From positions 1 through 12,596 of the forward strand of contig JABAAZ010000002.1 of the NCBI GenBank assembly GCA_014238475.1: 12,596 bases of DNA, written 5' to 3'. The translations under genes and the position numbers were made by a program. Positions 6,594-12,284 of the stretch are shown piece after piece (position 1 is the first letter of the stretch; each line of letters opens with the position of its first letter). Below the pieces are notes generated by a model. That model was not told the origin of the DNA. It was given only the letters and a program-made list of their open reading frames with translations, and searched no databases. This DNA is from Candidatus Paceibacter sp. (GTDB taxonomy: Bacteria; Patescibacteriota; Minisyncoccia; Phycocordibacterales; JABAAK01).

Positions 6594-7172
6594 TTATTTT
6601 TGAACCATGTCTATAATCCCAAACTTTTTTGCTTCCTCTGCTGTCATAAAAAAATCTCTCTCAACAGCTGCGTTTATTTCATCTATTTTTTTTCCTGTGT
6701 TTGCTGACAAGATTTTATTAAAAGTTTTTTTTATGTTTTCCATTCTTTTTGCAGCTATTGCAACATCTGTCGTTTGTCCCTCAACTCCTCCGTGTGGTTG
6801 GTGAACCATAATCTCTGCATTTCTTAATGCAAATCTTTTTCCTTTTGCACCACAGGAAAGTATAACAGCAGCGGCAGAAGCAGCCTGACCAACACAAACA
6901 GTTTTTACATCACATTTTATATGATTCATTGTGTCAAGTATAGCCATAGCAGCATTTACTTCTCCTCCACACGAGTTAATATATAACGATATTTCACTTT
7001 TTGGTTTTTTAGACGCTAAAAACAAGAATTGTGCTATTATTGTGTTTGCTGAGTGGTTGTCTATTGGGCCAGACAAAAAGACAATACGGTCCTCAAGTAG
7101 TCTAGAGAAGATATCATAAGATCTCTCTCCATCTGTGGTTTTGTCTACGACCATTGGTATTATATTTTGCAT
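6594..7172 (-). CDS. clpP: ATP-dependent Clp protease proteolytic subunit
   Basis: A 192-residue protein of standard ClpP length. ClpP forms a 14-subunit barrel that degrades proteins fed in by a Clp ATPase. The catalytic triad is S99 (VGQAASAAA), H124 (MVHQP) and D173 (ERDFFM). The N-terminus (IIPMVVD, GERSYDIFSRLLEDRIVFL) is typical of the mature form, so no long propeptide is present. The usual INSPGGSV strand reads INSCGGEV (65-72), and the Met after the catalytic Ser is Ala100. It is the last gene of the ppa-to-clpP cluster, 33 bases after tig. The tig-clpP order is widespread in bacteria, but clpX, the usual third gene, does not follow; the HU unit does. A TATAAT (7184-7179) six bases before the ATG could give it an extra, nearly leaderless transcript. 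Confidence 0.96.
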   Translation of the reverse strand: MQNIIPMVVDKTTDGERSYDIFSRLLEDRIVFLSGPIDNHSANTIIAQFLFLASKKPKSEISLYINSCGGEVNAAMAILDTMNHIKCDVKTVCVGQAASAAAVILSCGAKGKRFALRNAEIMVHQPHGGVEGQTTDVAIAAKRMENIKKTFNKILSANTGKKIDEINAAVERDFFMTAEEAKKFGIIDMVQK

Positions 7173-7178
7173 TACCTT

Positions 7179-7184
7179 ATTATA
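7179..7184 (-). promoter_or_regulatory. Possible internal -10 box before clpP
   Basis: TATAAT on the minus strand ends six bases before the clpP ATG. It would allow a nearly leaderless clpP transcript independent of tig. No -35 hexamer is recognisable at 16-18 bases, and the segment is very AT-rich, so chance is possible. Confidence 0.35.
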
Positions 7185-7205
7185 TTATCATATTTTTTAA
7201 AGACA

Positions 7206-8264
7206 CTATACCTTTAAATCCTCATCCATCCCAAGCGCTGTTTTTTCAAGATAATCAAAGACTTTCTCATTTGTAAGTGAAGTGTGTACATATGCTTCCA
7301 AATGTTGTTTTGTTGTATTTTTGTATTTTTTCTGGAGGTGGGTGACCTGTATCTCCACAGACTTTTCATCTGGATAAATCTTATTTTCACCAGCAATAAA
7401 ATTAAAAATGATTTGTGTCTTTGCTCGTTTTTCTGCTTCTGATCTTAGTGTTTCCATAAAATCTTCTTCTGATATATTTTTATCTTTTTTGTAATCTTCA
7501 ATTGTAATATTTAATCTTTTTGCGTCTTGTTTAAACATCTCTAAACCGTTTTCAGTTTCTCTATCTACAAACACTTTTGGAACATTATAATTAACACCTG
7601 ATAACAATTTGTCTATTATTTCCTTTCTAAATTTGTATTTACTTTGTGTTTGCTTTTCTTGAAAAACTGCTGTTTTCACCAACTCTTTAAAATTTTCTAC
7701 AGAAGTAGCAGATGGATATATTTTTTTTATTACATCTATAGTTAGATCTGGTAGCGCACTTTCATCTTTTGGAATCTCTTTTTCTTTGTTTTCCTCTCGG
7801 AAAATATTTTTCTTTACATCTAAGATTATACTTTCAACTTCAGTATCAGTTGTGTCTTTTGGGTTTTCTGGTTTTTCGATATCCTCTAACAAATTTTTGA
7901 TGTTAGGTAAATCTACAGCAGCCATAGATTCAAGTTTCACAGTGAATTTTGCAGGTGCTTTTGAAGCAACACTGTCTATTTGTATGTGGGGTCTGTCAAT
8001 TGGAACTATCTTGTTTTTAGCAAAAAATTCTGGAAGTTTTTCTAAAATTAATCCTTTTACTGCTTCTGTGATTATAGCAAGTTCACCATATTTTTTTTCT
8101 ACCAGATCATACGGTGCTTTTCCTTCTCTGAAGCCATCAAAATTATCTTTGCTCGATATTGTTTTTGCAGCATTAATTTTGTTTTTTTCTATATCTTCAG
8201 CAGAAATCTCACCTTTTACTTCTATAAATCCTTTGTCTTTTTTTTCTATTTTAAAATTTTCCAT
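7206..8264 (-). CDS. tig: Trigger factor, short form without PPIase domain
   Basis: A 352-residue protein against about 430 in typical trigger factors. This chaperone binds the ribosome beside the exit tunnel and shields nascent chains. The ribosome-binding loop GFREGKAP (44-51) is well preserved, and the N-terminal domain extends to about residue 118. From about 165 (DESALPDLTIDVIKKIYP) the sequence matches the C-terminal helical chaperone domain, including NVPKVFVDRETENG near 226 and AEKRAKTQIIFNFIA. Only a short charged linker (about 125-165) lies between, where the FKBP-type prolyl isomerase domain normally sits. The isomerase is dispensable for chaperone activity in studied bacteria, and isomerase-free forms are known. 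The gene starts one base after the preceding stop (TAA-T-ATG) and lies 33 bases before clpP, forming the classical tig-clpP pair. Confidence 0.92.
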   Translation of the reverse strand: MENFKIEKKDKGFIEVKGEISAEDIEKNKINAAKTISSKDNFDGFREGKAPYDLVEKKYGELAIITEAVKGLILEKLPEFFAKNKIVPIDRPHIQIDSVASKAPAKFTVKLESMAAVDLPNIKNLLEDIEKPENPKDTTDTEVESIILDVKKNIFREENKEKEIPKDESALPDLTIDVIKKIYPSATSVENFKELVKTAVFQEKQTQSKYKFRKEIIDKLLSGVNYNVPKVFVDRETENGLEMFKQDAKRLNITIEDYKKDKNISEEDFMETLRSEAEKRAKTQIIFNFIAGENKIYPDEKSVEIQVTHLQKKYKNTTKQHLEAYVHTSLTNEKVFDYLEKTALGMDEDLKV

Positions 8265-8265
8265 A

Positions 8266-8604
8266 TTATATACCTATATCTTCTGCTAGTGATTTAACTT
8301 CTTCTGTTGTTATTTTATCATCTTTTATTATTTCTTCTATGAGTTCGTTTATATCCTCTTCTGTAATATTTTCATTTTCTGTTTCTAATAGTAATCTAGA
8401 CTCGCTTCCTTCTTCATTTAGTTCATTGAAAAAATTTACTCCTTTTGTATCAATTATATTTTGTTGATCAGCTACTATTCGCCTTTCAAAAATAAAAACA
8501 AAACTATAAAATCCAGCTATAATTAAAATAATTAGAATAATCACATTTGCGATTGTTGAACCGTATTGTCTTGTTTTTTGTGAGGTTTCTTGTGATTCTT
8601 CCAT
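8266..8604 (-). CDS. Small single-pass membrane protein of unknown function
   Basis: A 112-residue protein starting at ATG 8604; an in-frame TTG at 8613 would add only MFN. A polar N-terminus (about 1-18) is followed by one strongly hydrophobic helix (about 19-39, rich in Ile). A soluble tail of about 70 residues begins with ERR and becomes very acidic, with repeated E-E/D pairs and predicted helix (EEDINELIEEIIKDDKIT). I do not recognise the family. The length and a short N-terminal anchor recall small assembly or septum-type bitopic proteins, but no motif supports naming one. Orientation is uncertain because positive charges flank both sides of the helix. The gene lies between a signal-peptide protein (20 bases upstream) and tig (stop and start one base apart), so its translation is likely tied to trigger factor. 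Confidence 0.75.
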   Translation of the reverse strand: MEESQETSQKTRQYGSTIANVIILIILIIAGFYSFVFIFERRIVADQQNIIDTKGVNFFNELNEEGSESRLLLETENENITEEDINELIEEIIKDDKITTEEVKSLAEDIGI

Positions 8605-8624
8605 ATTGAACAAAACTGTTGTTA

Positions 8625-9245
8625 TTAATAATTATTATTTTTAGATTTTAGTTTTATGTATTCTGACAAAAGTTTTTCTTTAAAGGAAAAAATTGTGGAA
8701 ACAAGCACAGATAGTTGTAACTTGGTTTCTATAAACGCTTGCTCTTGGTTGTAATCTTGTTTTGTTTCTTCTATTTTGTTTTCAAGTAGCATTCTATATA
8801 TATTTTTTGATATAAAAATATCACTTAGCGATTCTGTTTGTTTGATGATTTCTTTGTGAAAATTTAAAAAATAATCGCTTTCCTTTAACGGTATATTTTT
8901 ATCTGTGATGTTTTCTATCGAAGAGAGTAATAATTTATTTTGATAAATCCTTTTTGCTAATATTCTTGTATATTCTTGTAATTTTATTTCTAAAGTTTCA
9001 ATTTCTTTTGTAGTGAAAACATTTGTGTATTCTGGTCCTGTTGTTGAGAATGTAAGATTTATCTTTTGAACAGTGTTTTGTAAAGACTCCTTTAGATCTG
9101 TGACTGATAATTCAGCATTATTTTTTTGTGCAAGCCTCCCTGATGATAATATTGCAGCATCTGCTGCTGATGTAGTAAACACAACAAATAAAGCAAATAT
9201 TGGCAGAATTGAGTGGTATTTTTTTAGTTTTTTAAAAGTGAACAT
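8625..9245 (-). CDS. Secreted or surface helical protein of unknown function
   Basis: A 206-residue protein with a clear signal peptide: n-region KKLKK, hydrophobic core ILPIFALFVVF (13-23) and an A-x-A cleavage site near SAADA (residues 26-30). The mature part is about 176 residues, mostly predicted alpha-helix with many Glu, Lys, Ile and Leu and no cysteine pairs. A coiled-coil tendency is visible in the segments from about 80 to 110 and 150 to 200. I recognise no domain and no lipobox Cys after the cleavage site, so it is not an obvious lipoprotein. The gene begins nine bases after the ppa stop and is followed after 20 bases by a single-pass membrane protein, so the two unknown proteins could work together in the envelope. 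No Shine-Dalgarno sequence is seen. Confidence 0.75.
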   Translation of the reverse strand: MFTFKKLKKYHSILPIFALFVVFTTSAADAAILSSGRLAQKNNAELSVTDLKESLQNTVQKINLTFSTTGPEYTNVFTTKEIETLEIKLQEYTRILAKRIYQNKLLLSSIENITDKNIPLKESDYFLNFHKEIIKQTESLSDIFISKNIYRMLLENKIEETKQDYNQEQAFIETKLQLSVLVSTIFSFKEKLLSEYIKLKSKNNNY

Positions 9246-9254
9246 ATTATGGTT

Positions 9255-9779
9255 TTATTTTCCAAATTTTTCTTTGTATAGCTTTTTTGAATAAAGAAAA
9301 GCCTCTCTTGCTTCTTTTGATCCTCCTGTTTTACCACCTTTAACAATTTTGTTTTGTAAGCCTTTGTATGTCTCAAAAAAATGCTGTATTGTTTTGAGTG
9401 TGTGCTGGTTTATGTCTCCAATATCTTTAACATGATCCCACCTTGGGTCGCTTGTTGGTACTCCTAAGATTTTGTCATCTGCATATCCATCATCTGTCAA
9501 ATAAATTATCCCTACCGGTCTGACTTTTACTAAAACCCCTTGGCAAAGTGGAAATGTTGAAAGTACTACAACATCAAGCGCGTCACCATCGTCATAGAAT
9601 GTTTGTGGAATAAATCCGTAATCTGTTGGATAGTCTTGAGCTGTGTGCATAGCTCTGTCCAGCATTATGAGACCATTCTCTTTATTTATTTCATATTTGT
9701 TTTTTGATCCTGCTGGAATCTCAATGATAACATTCATTGAATCCTCAGTACCACTCTCTATGTCGTGCATAAAATGCAT
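9255..9779 (-). CDS. ppa: Inorganic pyrophosphatase, family I
   Basis: A 174-residue soluble enzyme of normal length. It hydrolyses the pyrophosphate released by nucleotide, tRNA and polymer synthesis, using magnesium ions. The signature DGDALD (64-69) carries the metal-binding D64, D66 and D69. D96, D101 and K103 match the other active-site residues (TDDGYADDK), and K28, E30 (NKYEI), R42 (DRAMHTA) and Y54 (TDYGF) are also in place. The start at ATG 9779 fits the promoter directly upstream; ATG 9770 is an alternative. It is the first gene of the minus-strand cluster ending at clpP. The gap of 88 bases to nusA contains a promoter, so the cluster can be expressed separately from nusA. Confidence 0.97.
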   Translation of the reverse strand: MHFMHDIESGTEDSMNVIIEIPAGSKNKYEINKENGLIMLDRAMHTAQDYPTDYGFIPQTFYDDGDALDVVVLSTFPLCQGVLVKVRPVGIIYLTDDGYADDKILGVPTSDPRWDHVKDIGDINQHTLKTIQHFFETYKGLQNKIVKGGKTGGSKEAREAFLYSKKLYKEKFGK

Positions 9780-9788
9780 ATAACTTAT

Positions 9789-9817
9789 ATTATCATATTT
9801 TTAAAACTTCATATCAA
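9789..9817 (-). promoter_or_regulatory. Sigma70-type promoter of the ppa cluster, giving a nearly leaderless message
   Basis: TTGATA (9817-9812) and GATAAT (9794-9789) on the minus strand, each five of six to consensus, are spaced by exactly 17 bases. The predicted start, about seven bases past the -10, falls near 9782, two or three bases before the ppa ATG. No Shine-Dalgarno sequence could then be used. Confidence 0.68.
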
Positions 9818-9867
9818 GCATTAATTTTATAACTTATTTTCAGTGTATTTTGCTGTATCTATAGCTT

Positions 9868-11211
9868 TTATTTTTGTGGCTCGCTTGAGTTTTCATCATC
9901 TTGATCTGTTTTATCGGTTTCGTTTTCTTTGCCTTCTGTATTACTTTCTTCTTCCTTGTTTTCTGCAGGTTGATCTTCTGTTGTGTTTTTTGCTTCCTCA
10001 TTTGGTGTTTCTGAGCTATCTTTCGTTTCTGTGTATTCTCTTCTCTCAGGCACAAACCTACTTTCATCCACATGTTTTTCTAAAATTCCATCTTTTATAG
10101 TTATTAGCAGCTCATCAGACATATTTTTTATTTCTAGATTCACACCCACCAACTCTGCGACAAGTAATACATTTTGTCCTCCTCTATCAAAAACCGAAGG
10201 TACATCTTCGTCTAAAATTGTAACTACTGCGTTGTTATCTTTTTCGTCATATATAACAGATGTAGTTTTTAAAGGTGATATAGCTTCTTCAACAAATAAA
10301 TTTATATCTGTCGTGTATTCCATTATGTCTATATATTCACGTCCACCATTAAGCTCACCGCGTACAGACAACACTCTCACACCCCGAGGTCCAACAAGAG
10401 ATCCTATTGGGTCTGTTGATTCATCGTTTGTTAGGACAGCTATTTTGGTTCGTTGCCCTGGTATTCGTGCTATTTTTTCTATTTTTATCTTTCCCTCGGC
10501 TAGTTCTGGAGAATTTGAGGCAAAGAGTTTTACTACAAAATCAGAAGAAGCTCTTGAAAGTGTTACAAAATTACCAGTTCTTGTTCTTTCATCTATCGAT
10601 ATTATTAAGGCTCGTATGGATTCACCTTCTCTAAATCGTTCTCCTGGGATTTTTTCTTCATATGGGATTTTTGCAATTGTGTTTTCTATGTTTACAAAAA
10701 TAGCCCCTCTCTCAAACCTTTGTACAATACCAGAAACTATTTCGCCCTCTCTTCCTTTTAGGTTTTTCATCACAAGTTCTTTTTCTGCCTCCCTCAAACT
10801 TTTTGCAAGCATTTGTGCAGCAGACTGAGCTGCTATTCGACTAAACTCAGATTTCGTATTGAGCGGGAAAAATATTTCTTCTCCTCTTTGTATGTTTGAT
10901 TGAACCAGTTTTGCATCTTCAAGTTTAATATGCCTTTCTGGATTAAAGACAACTCTCTTGTCATCCTCGTCAATCCTCTCTTCTCCTTTTTCCATAATGT
11001 CTTCATCTGTCAAAGCTTCTTTAACTTGAAAAAAAGACAAGTCCCCGGTCTCTCTGTTAAACCTAGCTTTTATGATTTGACTGACCTTTGCATAACCTTT
11101 TTTATAAGCAGCTGCAAAAACAGACTCTATCATCTCAAACAAAACTTCTTCGTCTATTTTTTTTGTTTCCGACAGTTGTTTCACTGCGACTTTTAATTCT
11201 TTTAAATCCAT
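9868..11211 (-). CDS. nusA: Transcription factor NusA with acidic C-terminal tail
   Basis: A 447-residue protein. NusA binds RNA polymerase and nascent RNA and modulates pausing, intrinsic termination and antitermination. The N-terminal polymerase-binding domain covers about 1-150, the S1 domain about 155-220 (GEIVSGIVQRFERGAIFV), KH1 about 222-300 with DPIGSLVGPRGVRV (267-280), and KH2 about 301-375 with RGGQNVLLVAELVG (343-356). After about residue 385 come some 60 low-complexity residues rich in Glu, Asp, Asn, Lys and Thr. These replace any structured C-terminal repeat and resemble an acidic disordered tail. The usual partners rimP (upstream) and infB (downstream) are absent; ppa follows instead. 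The leader contains a promoter and a terminator-like hairpin, a possible self-regulation device. No Shine-Dalgarno sequence is seen before the ATG at 11211. Confidence 0.95.
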   Translation of the reverse strand: MDLKELKVAVKQLSETKKIDEEVLFEMIESVFAAAYKKGYAKVSQIIKARFNRETGDLSFFQVKEALTDEDIMEKGEERIDEDDKRVVFNPERHIKLEDAKLVQSNIQRGEEIFFPLNTKSEFSRIAAQSAAQMLAKSLREAEKELVMKNLKGREGEIVSGIVQRFERGAIFVNIENTIAKIPYEEKIPGERFREGESIRALIISIDERTRTGNFVTLSRASSDFVVKLFASNSPELAEGKIKIEKIARIPGQRTKIAVLTNDESTDPIGSLVGPRGVRVLSVRGELNGGREYIDIMEYTTDINLFVEEAISPLKTTSVIYDEKDNNAVVTILDEDVPSVFDRGGQNVLLVAELVGVNLEIKNMSDELLITIKDGILEKHVDESRFVPERREYTETKDSSETPNEEAKNTTEDQPAENKEEESNTEGKENETDKTDQDDENSSEPQK

Positions 11212-11235
11212 ATATTTTTTTATCTGATAATTTGC

Positions 11236-11265
11236 AAAAAGAAAAATTGCCTTCGCGGTGGCAAT
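11236..11265 (-). terminator. Terminator-like hairpin in the nusA leader (possible attenuator)
   Basis: On the minus strand ATTGCC (11265-11260) pairs with GGCAAT (11251-11246) around an 8-base loop. The sequence T4-C-T5 follows (11245-11236). This is the form of an intrinsic terminator and ends 24 bases before the nusA ATG. It lies just downstream of an extended -10 promoter. On the plus strand no T run follows, so it acts only towards nusA. It may instead end transcripts coming from the acetyltransferase side. Confidence 0.6.
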
Positions 11266-11282
11266 CTCTCTTATTATTGATA

Positions 11283-11291
11283 ATTATAGCA
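11283..11291 (-). promoter_or_regulatory. Extended -10 promoter element before nusA
   Basis: TGCTATAAT on the minus strand is a perfect extended -10 (TGnTATAAT). No good -35 is found 16-18 bases upstream, as is common for extended -10 promoters. The predicted start near 11276 gives a leader of about 65 bases that contains the hairpin at 11246-11265. Confidence 0.55.
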
Positions 11292-11340
11292 TTAATTTTT
11301 ATACTTTGCATCTGTTTTTCTAATAACTTGTATTCTATAC

Positions 11341-11477
11341 AAAACATGCACTAAGTCTCTATATCTGTTATCATAATTACAGTTCTGCGGGTATAGTTTA
11401 GTGGTAGAACGTCCGCCTTCCAAGCGGAGAACGAGAGTTCGATTCTCTCTACCCGCACAAGTCATTTTGCATGTTTT
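11341..11477. repeat. 10-bp inverted repeat flanking the tRNA-Gly gene
   Basis: AAAACATGCA (11341-11350) and TGCATGTTTT (11468-11477) are perfect inverse complements. They lie 36 bases before and 10 bases after the mature tRNA-Gly. In a precursor transcript they could pair and bring leader and trailer together. Chance is not excluded, since the segment is AT-rich. Confidence 0.5.
11387..11457 (+). tRNA. tRNA-Gly, anticodon TCC
   Basis: A 71-base cloverleaf. The acceptor stem is GCGGGTA (11387-11393) with TACCCGC (11450-11456), followed by discriminator A at 11457. The D arm contains TTTAGTGGTAGAAC. The anticodon stem is TCCGC/GCGGA with loop CTTCCAA, giving anticodon TCC, which reads GGA and, through wobble, other glycine codons. 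The T arm is GAGAG-TTCGATT-CTCTC. The 3' CCA is not encoded (ACAA follows), so it must be added by CCA-adding enzyme. A possible -10 CATAAT lies at 11372-11377 without a clear -35. No intrinsic terminator is evident downstream. The gene lies opposite to nusA and the acetyltransferase gene. Confidence 0.97.
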
Positions 11478-11504
11478 AGTAATTTCTAGTGCTTCCGTTT
11501 TTGC

Positions 11505-11612
11505 AATGTCAAATCGCGTAAAGCTCGACTCTTCCCAAGTGTCAAAGCCCGACCACAAAGAAACGCTGGGGTTGTTGCCTTAAAAAAGTTCGACAGGTAC
11601 GGTGTTTTTTAA
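11505..11612. other. Non-coding spacer of less AT-rich composition with three AAAGYYCGAC repeats
   Basis: The 151-base gap between tRNA-Gly and the acetyltransferase stop contains a stretch visibly richer in G+C than the other spacers. It holds AAAGCTCGAC (11520-11529), AAAGCCCGAC (11544-11553) and AAAGTTCGAC (11585-11594), 24 and 41 bases apart. An outer AT inverted repeat TTAAAAAA/TTTTTTAA (11580-11587 and 11605-11612) encloses the third copy. An open plus-strand frame runs from the tRNA through here, but it is broken by stops and covers the tRNA, so it is not a gene. The function is unknown; a small RNA, protein-binding sites or the remnant of a transferred segment are possible. Confidence 0.45.
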
Positions 11613-12175
11613 ACAGGAGACTTCTTTTCAAACAATTCAAAATTTTCAACTCTATTTTTATCTCTAAACTCCCTTTTCTCCGAACCAATGTGATCAAATC
11701 CTAAATTTAACAACACCTTACCAGACGCAACGTTTGAACTCAAATGCGCTGTATAAATTCTGTTTAAGTGTAACTTAGAAAAGCCAAAACTAACAATGCA
11801 CTTACCTGCTTCGATACAATATCCTTTACCCCAAAATTCACAACCTATCCAATAACCAAGTTTTCCATTTTTATTCTTAATATATTCAATAGAAATATTC
11901 CCAATCAATTCACCTGTTCCAATTAATATTATCGCAAAAATACATCCTTCATTTTTATCCCATTTTAAAGAATGTGTAGAAATATAATCATTAGAAGCTC
12001 CTTTAGGGTACGGGTGAGGTAGTAATGTTTGTTCAGCAATTCTTCTATCAGATGCCAATTTTTCAAGCTCCTCTGCATCACTTGTTTTATAAGGCCTTAG
12101 TATCAGCCTGTCTGTCTTTAGTGTTGGTTGGTAATTATTTAAATTTTTATCGTTTTCTATGATTAAATCACTCAT
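11609..12175 (-). CDS. GNAT-family N-acetyltransferase, RimJ/RimL type
   Basis: A 188-residue protein of the Acetyltransf_3 type. The N-terminal LKTDRLILRPYKTSDAEE (19-36) is the usual opening of RimJ/RimL relatives. The acetyl-CoA loop is in FWGKGYCIEAGK (114-125), and the C-terminal part has LNRIYTAHLSSNVAS (137-151) with KVLLNLGF (153-160). These enzymes transfer acetyl from acetyl-CoA to protein N-termini, sugars, amino acids or antibiotics; the acceptor here cannot be told. It lies alone between tRNA-Gly and an ABC-F gene, 109 bases downstream of the latter. Two candidate -10 boxes precede it: TATAAT (12226-12221) and TAAAAT (12187-12182), the second six bases before the ATG. No Shine-Dalgarno sequence is seen. 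Its position beyond a tRNA and its non-core function fit an accessory gene. Confidence 0.9.
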   Translation of the reverse strand: MSDLIIENDKNLNNYQPTLKTDRLILRPYKTSDAEELEKLASDRRIAEQTLLPHPYPKGASNDYISTHSLKWDKNEGCIFAIILIGTGELIGNISIEYIKNKNGKLGYWIGCEFWGKGYCIEAGKCIVSFGFSKLHLNRIYTAHLSSNVASGKVLLNLGFDHIGSEKREFRDKNRVENFELFEKKSPV

Positions 12176-12284
12176 ACTTTCATTTTATCATTGACATGCA
12201 GTTCCTTTGAAATGTAAATAATTATAGGGGTTGCAAAAGTTTTATGGAGAAATTAATAATAACCCTTATTTCTTTACGTGACGA

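Noticed and set aside
9840..10073. Lys/Gln-rich minus-strand frame overlapping the nusA end
   Set aside because: It is an alternate frame of the low-complexity acidic tail codons of nusA. Its composition is a by-product of GAA/AAA-rich codons.
9983..10828. Long plus-strand open frame of 281 codons
   Set aside because: It lies fully opposite nusA, whose S1 and KH domains are unmistakable. The antisense product is Ser/Phe-rich without a domain, as expected from a reverse reading.
11292..11558. Open minus-strand frame across the antisense of tRNA-Gly
   Set aside because: It is antisense to a certain tRNA, and its sequence is the reverse reading of the tRNA arms and repeats. No family is recognised.
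11401..11583. Open plus-strand frame running through the tRNA-Gly gene into the spacer
   Set aside because: It starts inside the tRNA and its first part is only the tRNA read as codons, a known false gene type. The rest ends in stops and has no recognisable domain.
11565..11600. GGGG followed by TTCGACAGG (11589-11597), resembling the 5' end of tmRNA
   Set aside because: The spacing between the G run and TTCGAC is too long, and no tRNA-like 3' end or tag frame follows before the acetyltransferase gene occupies the sequence.
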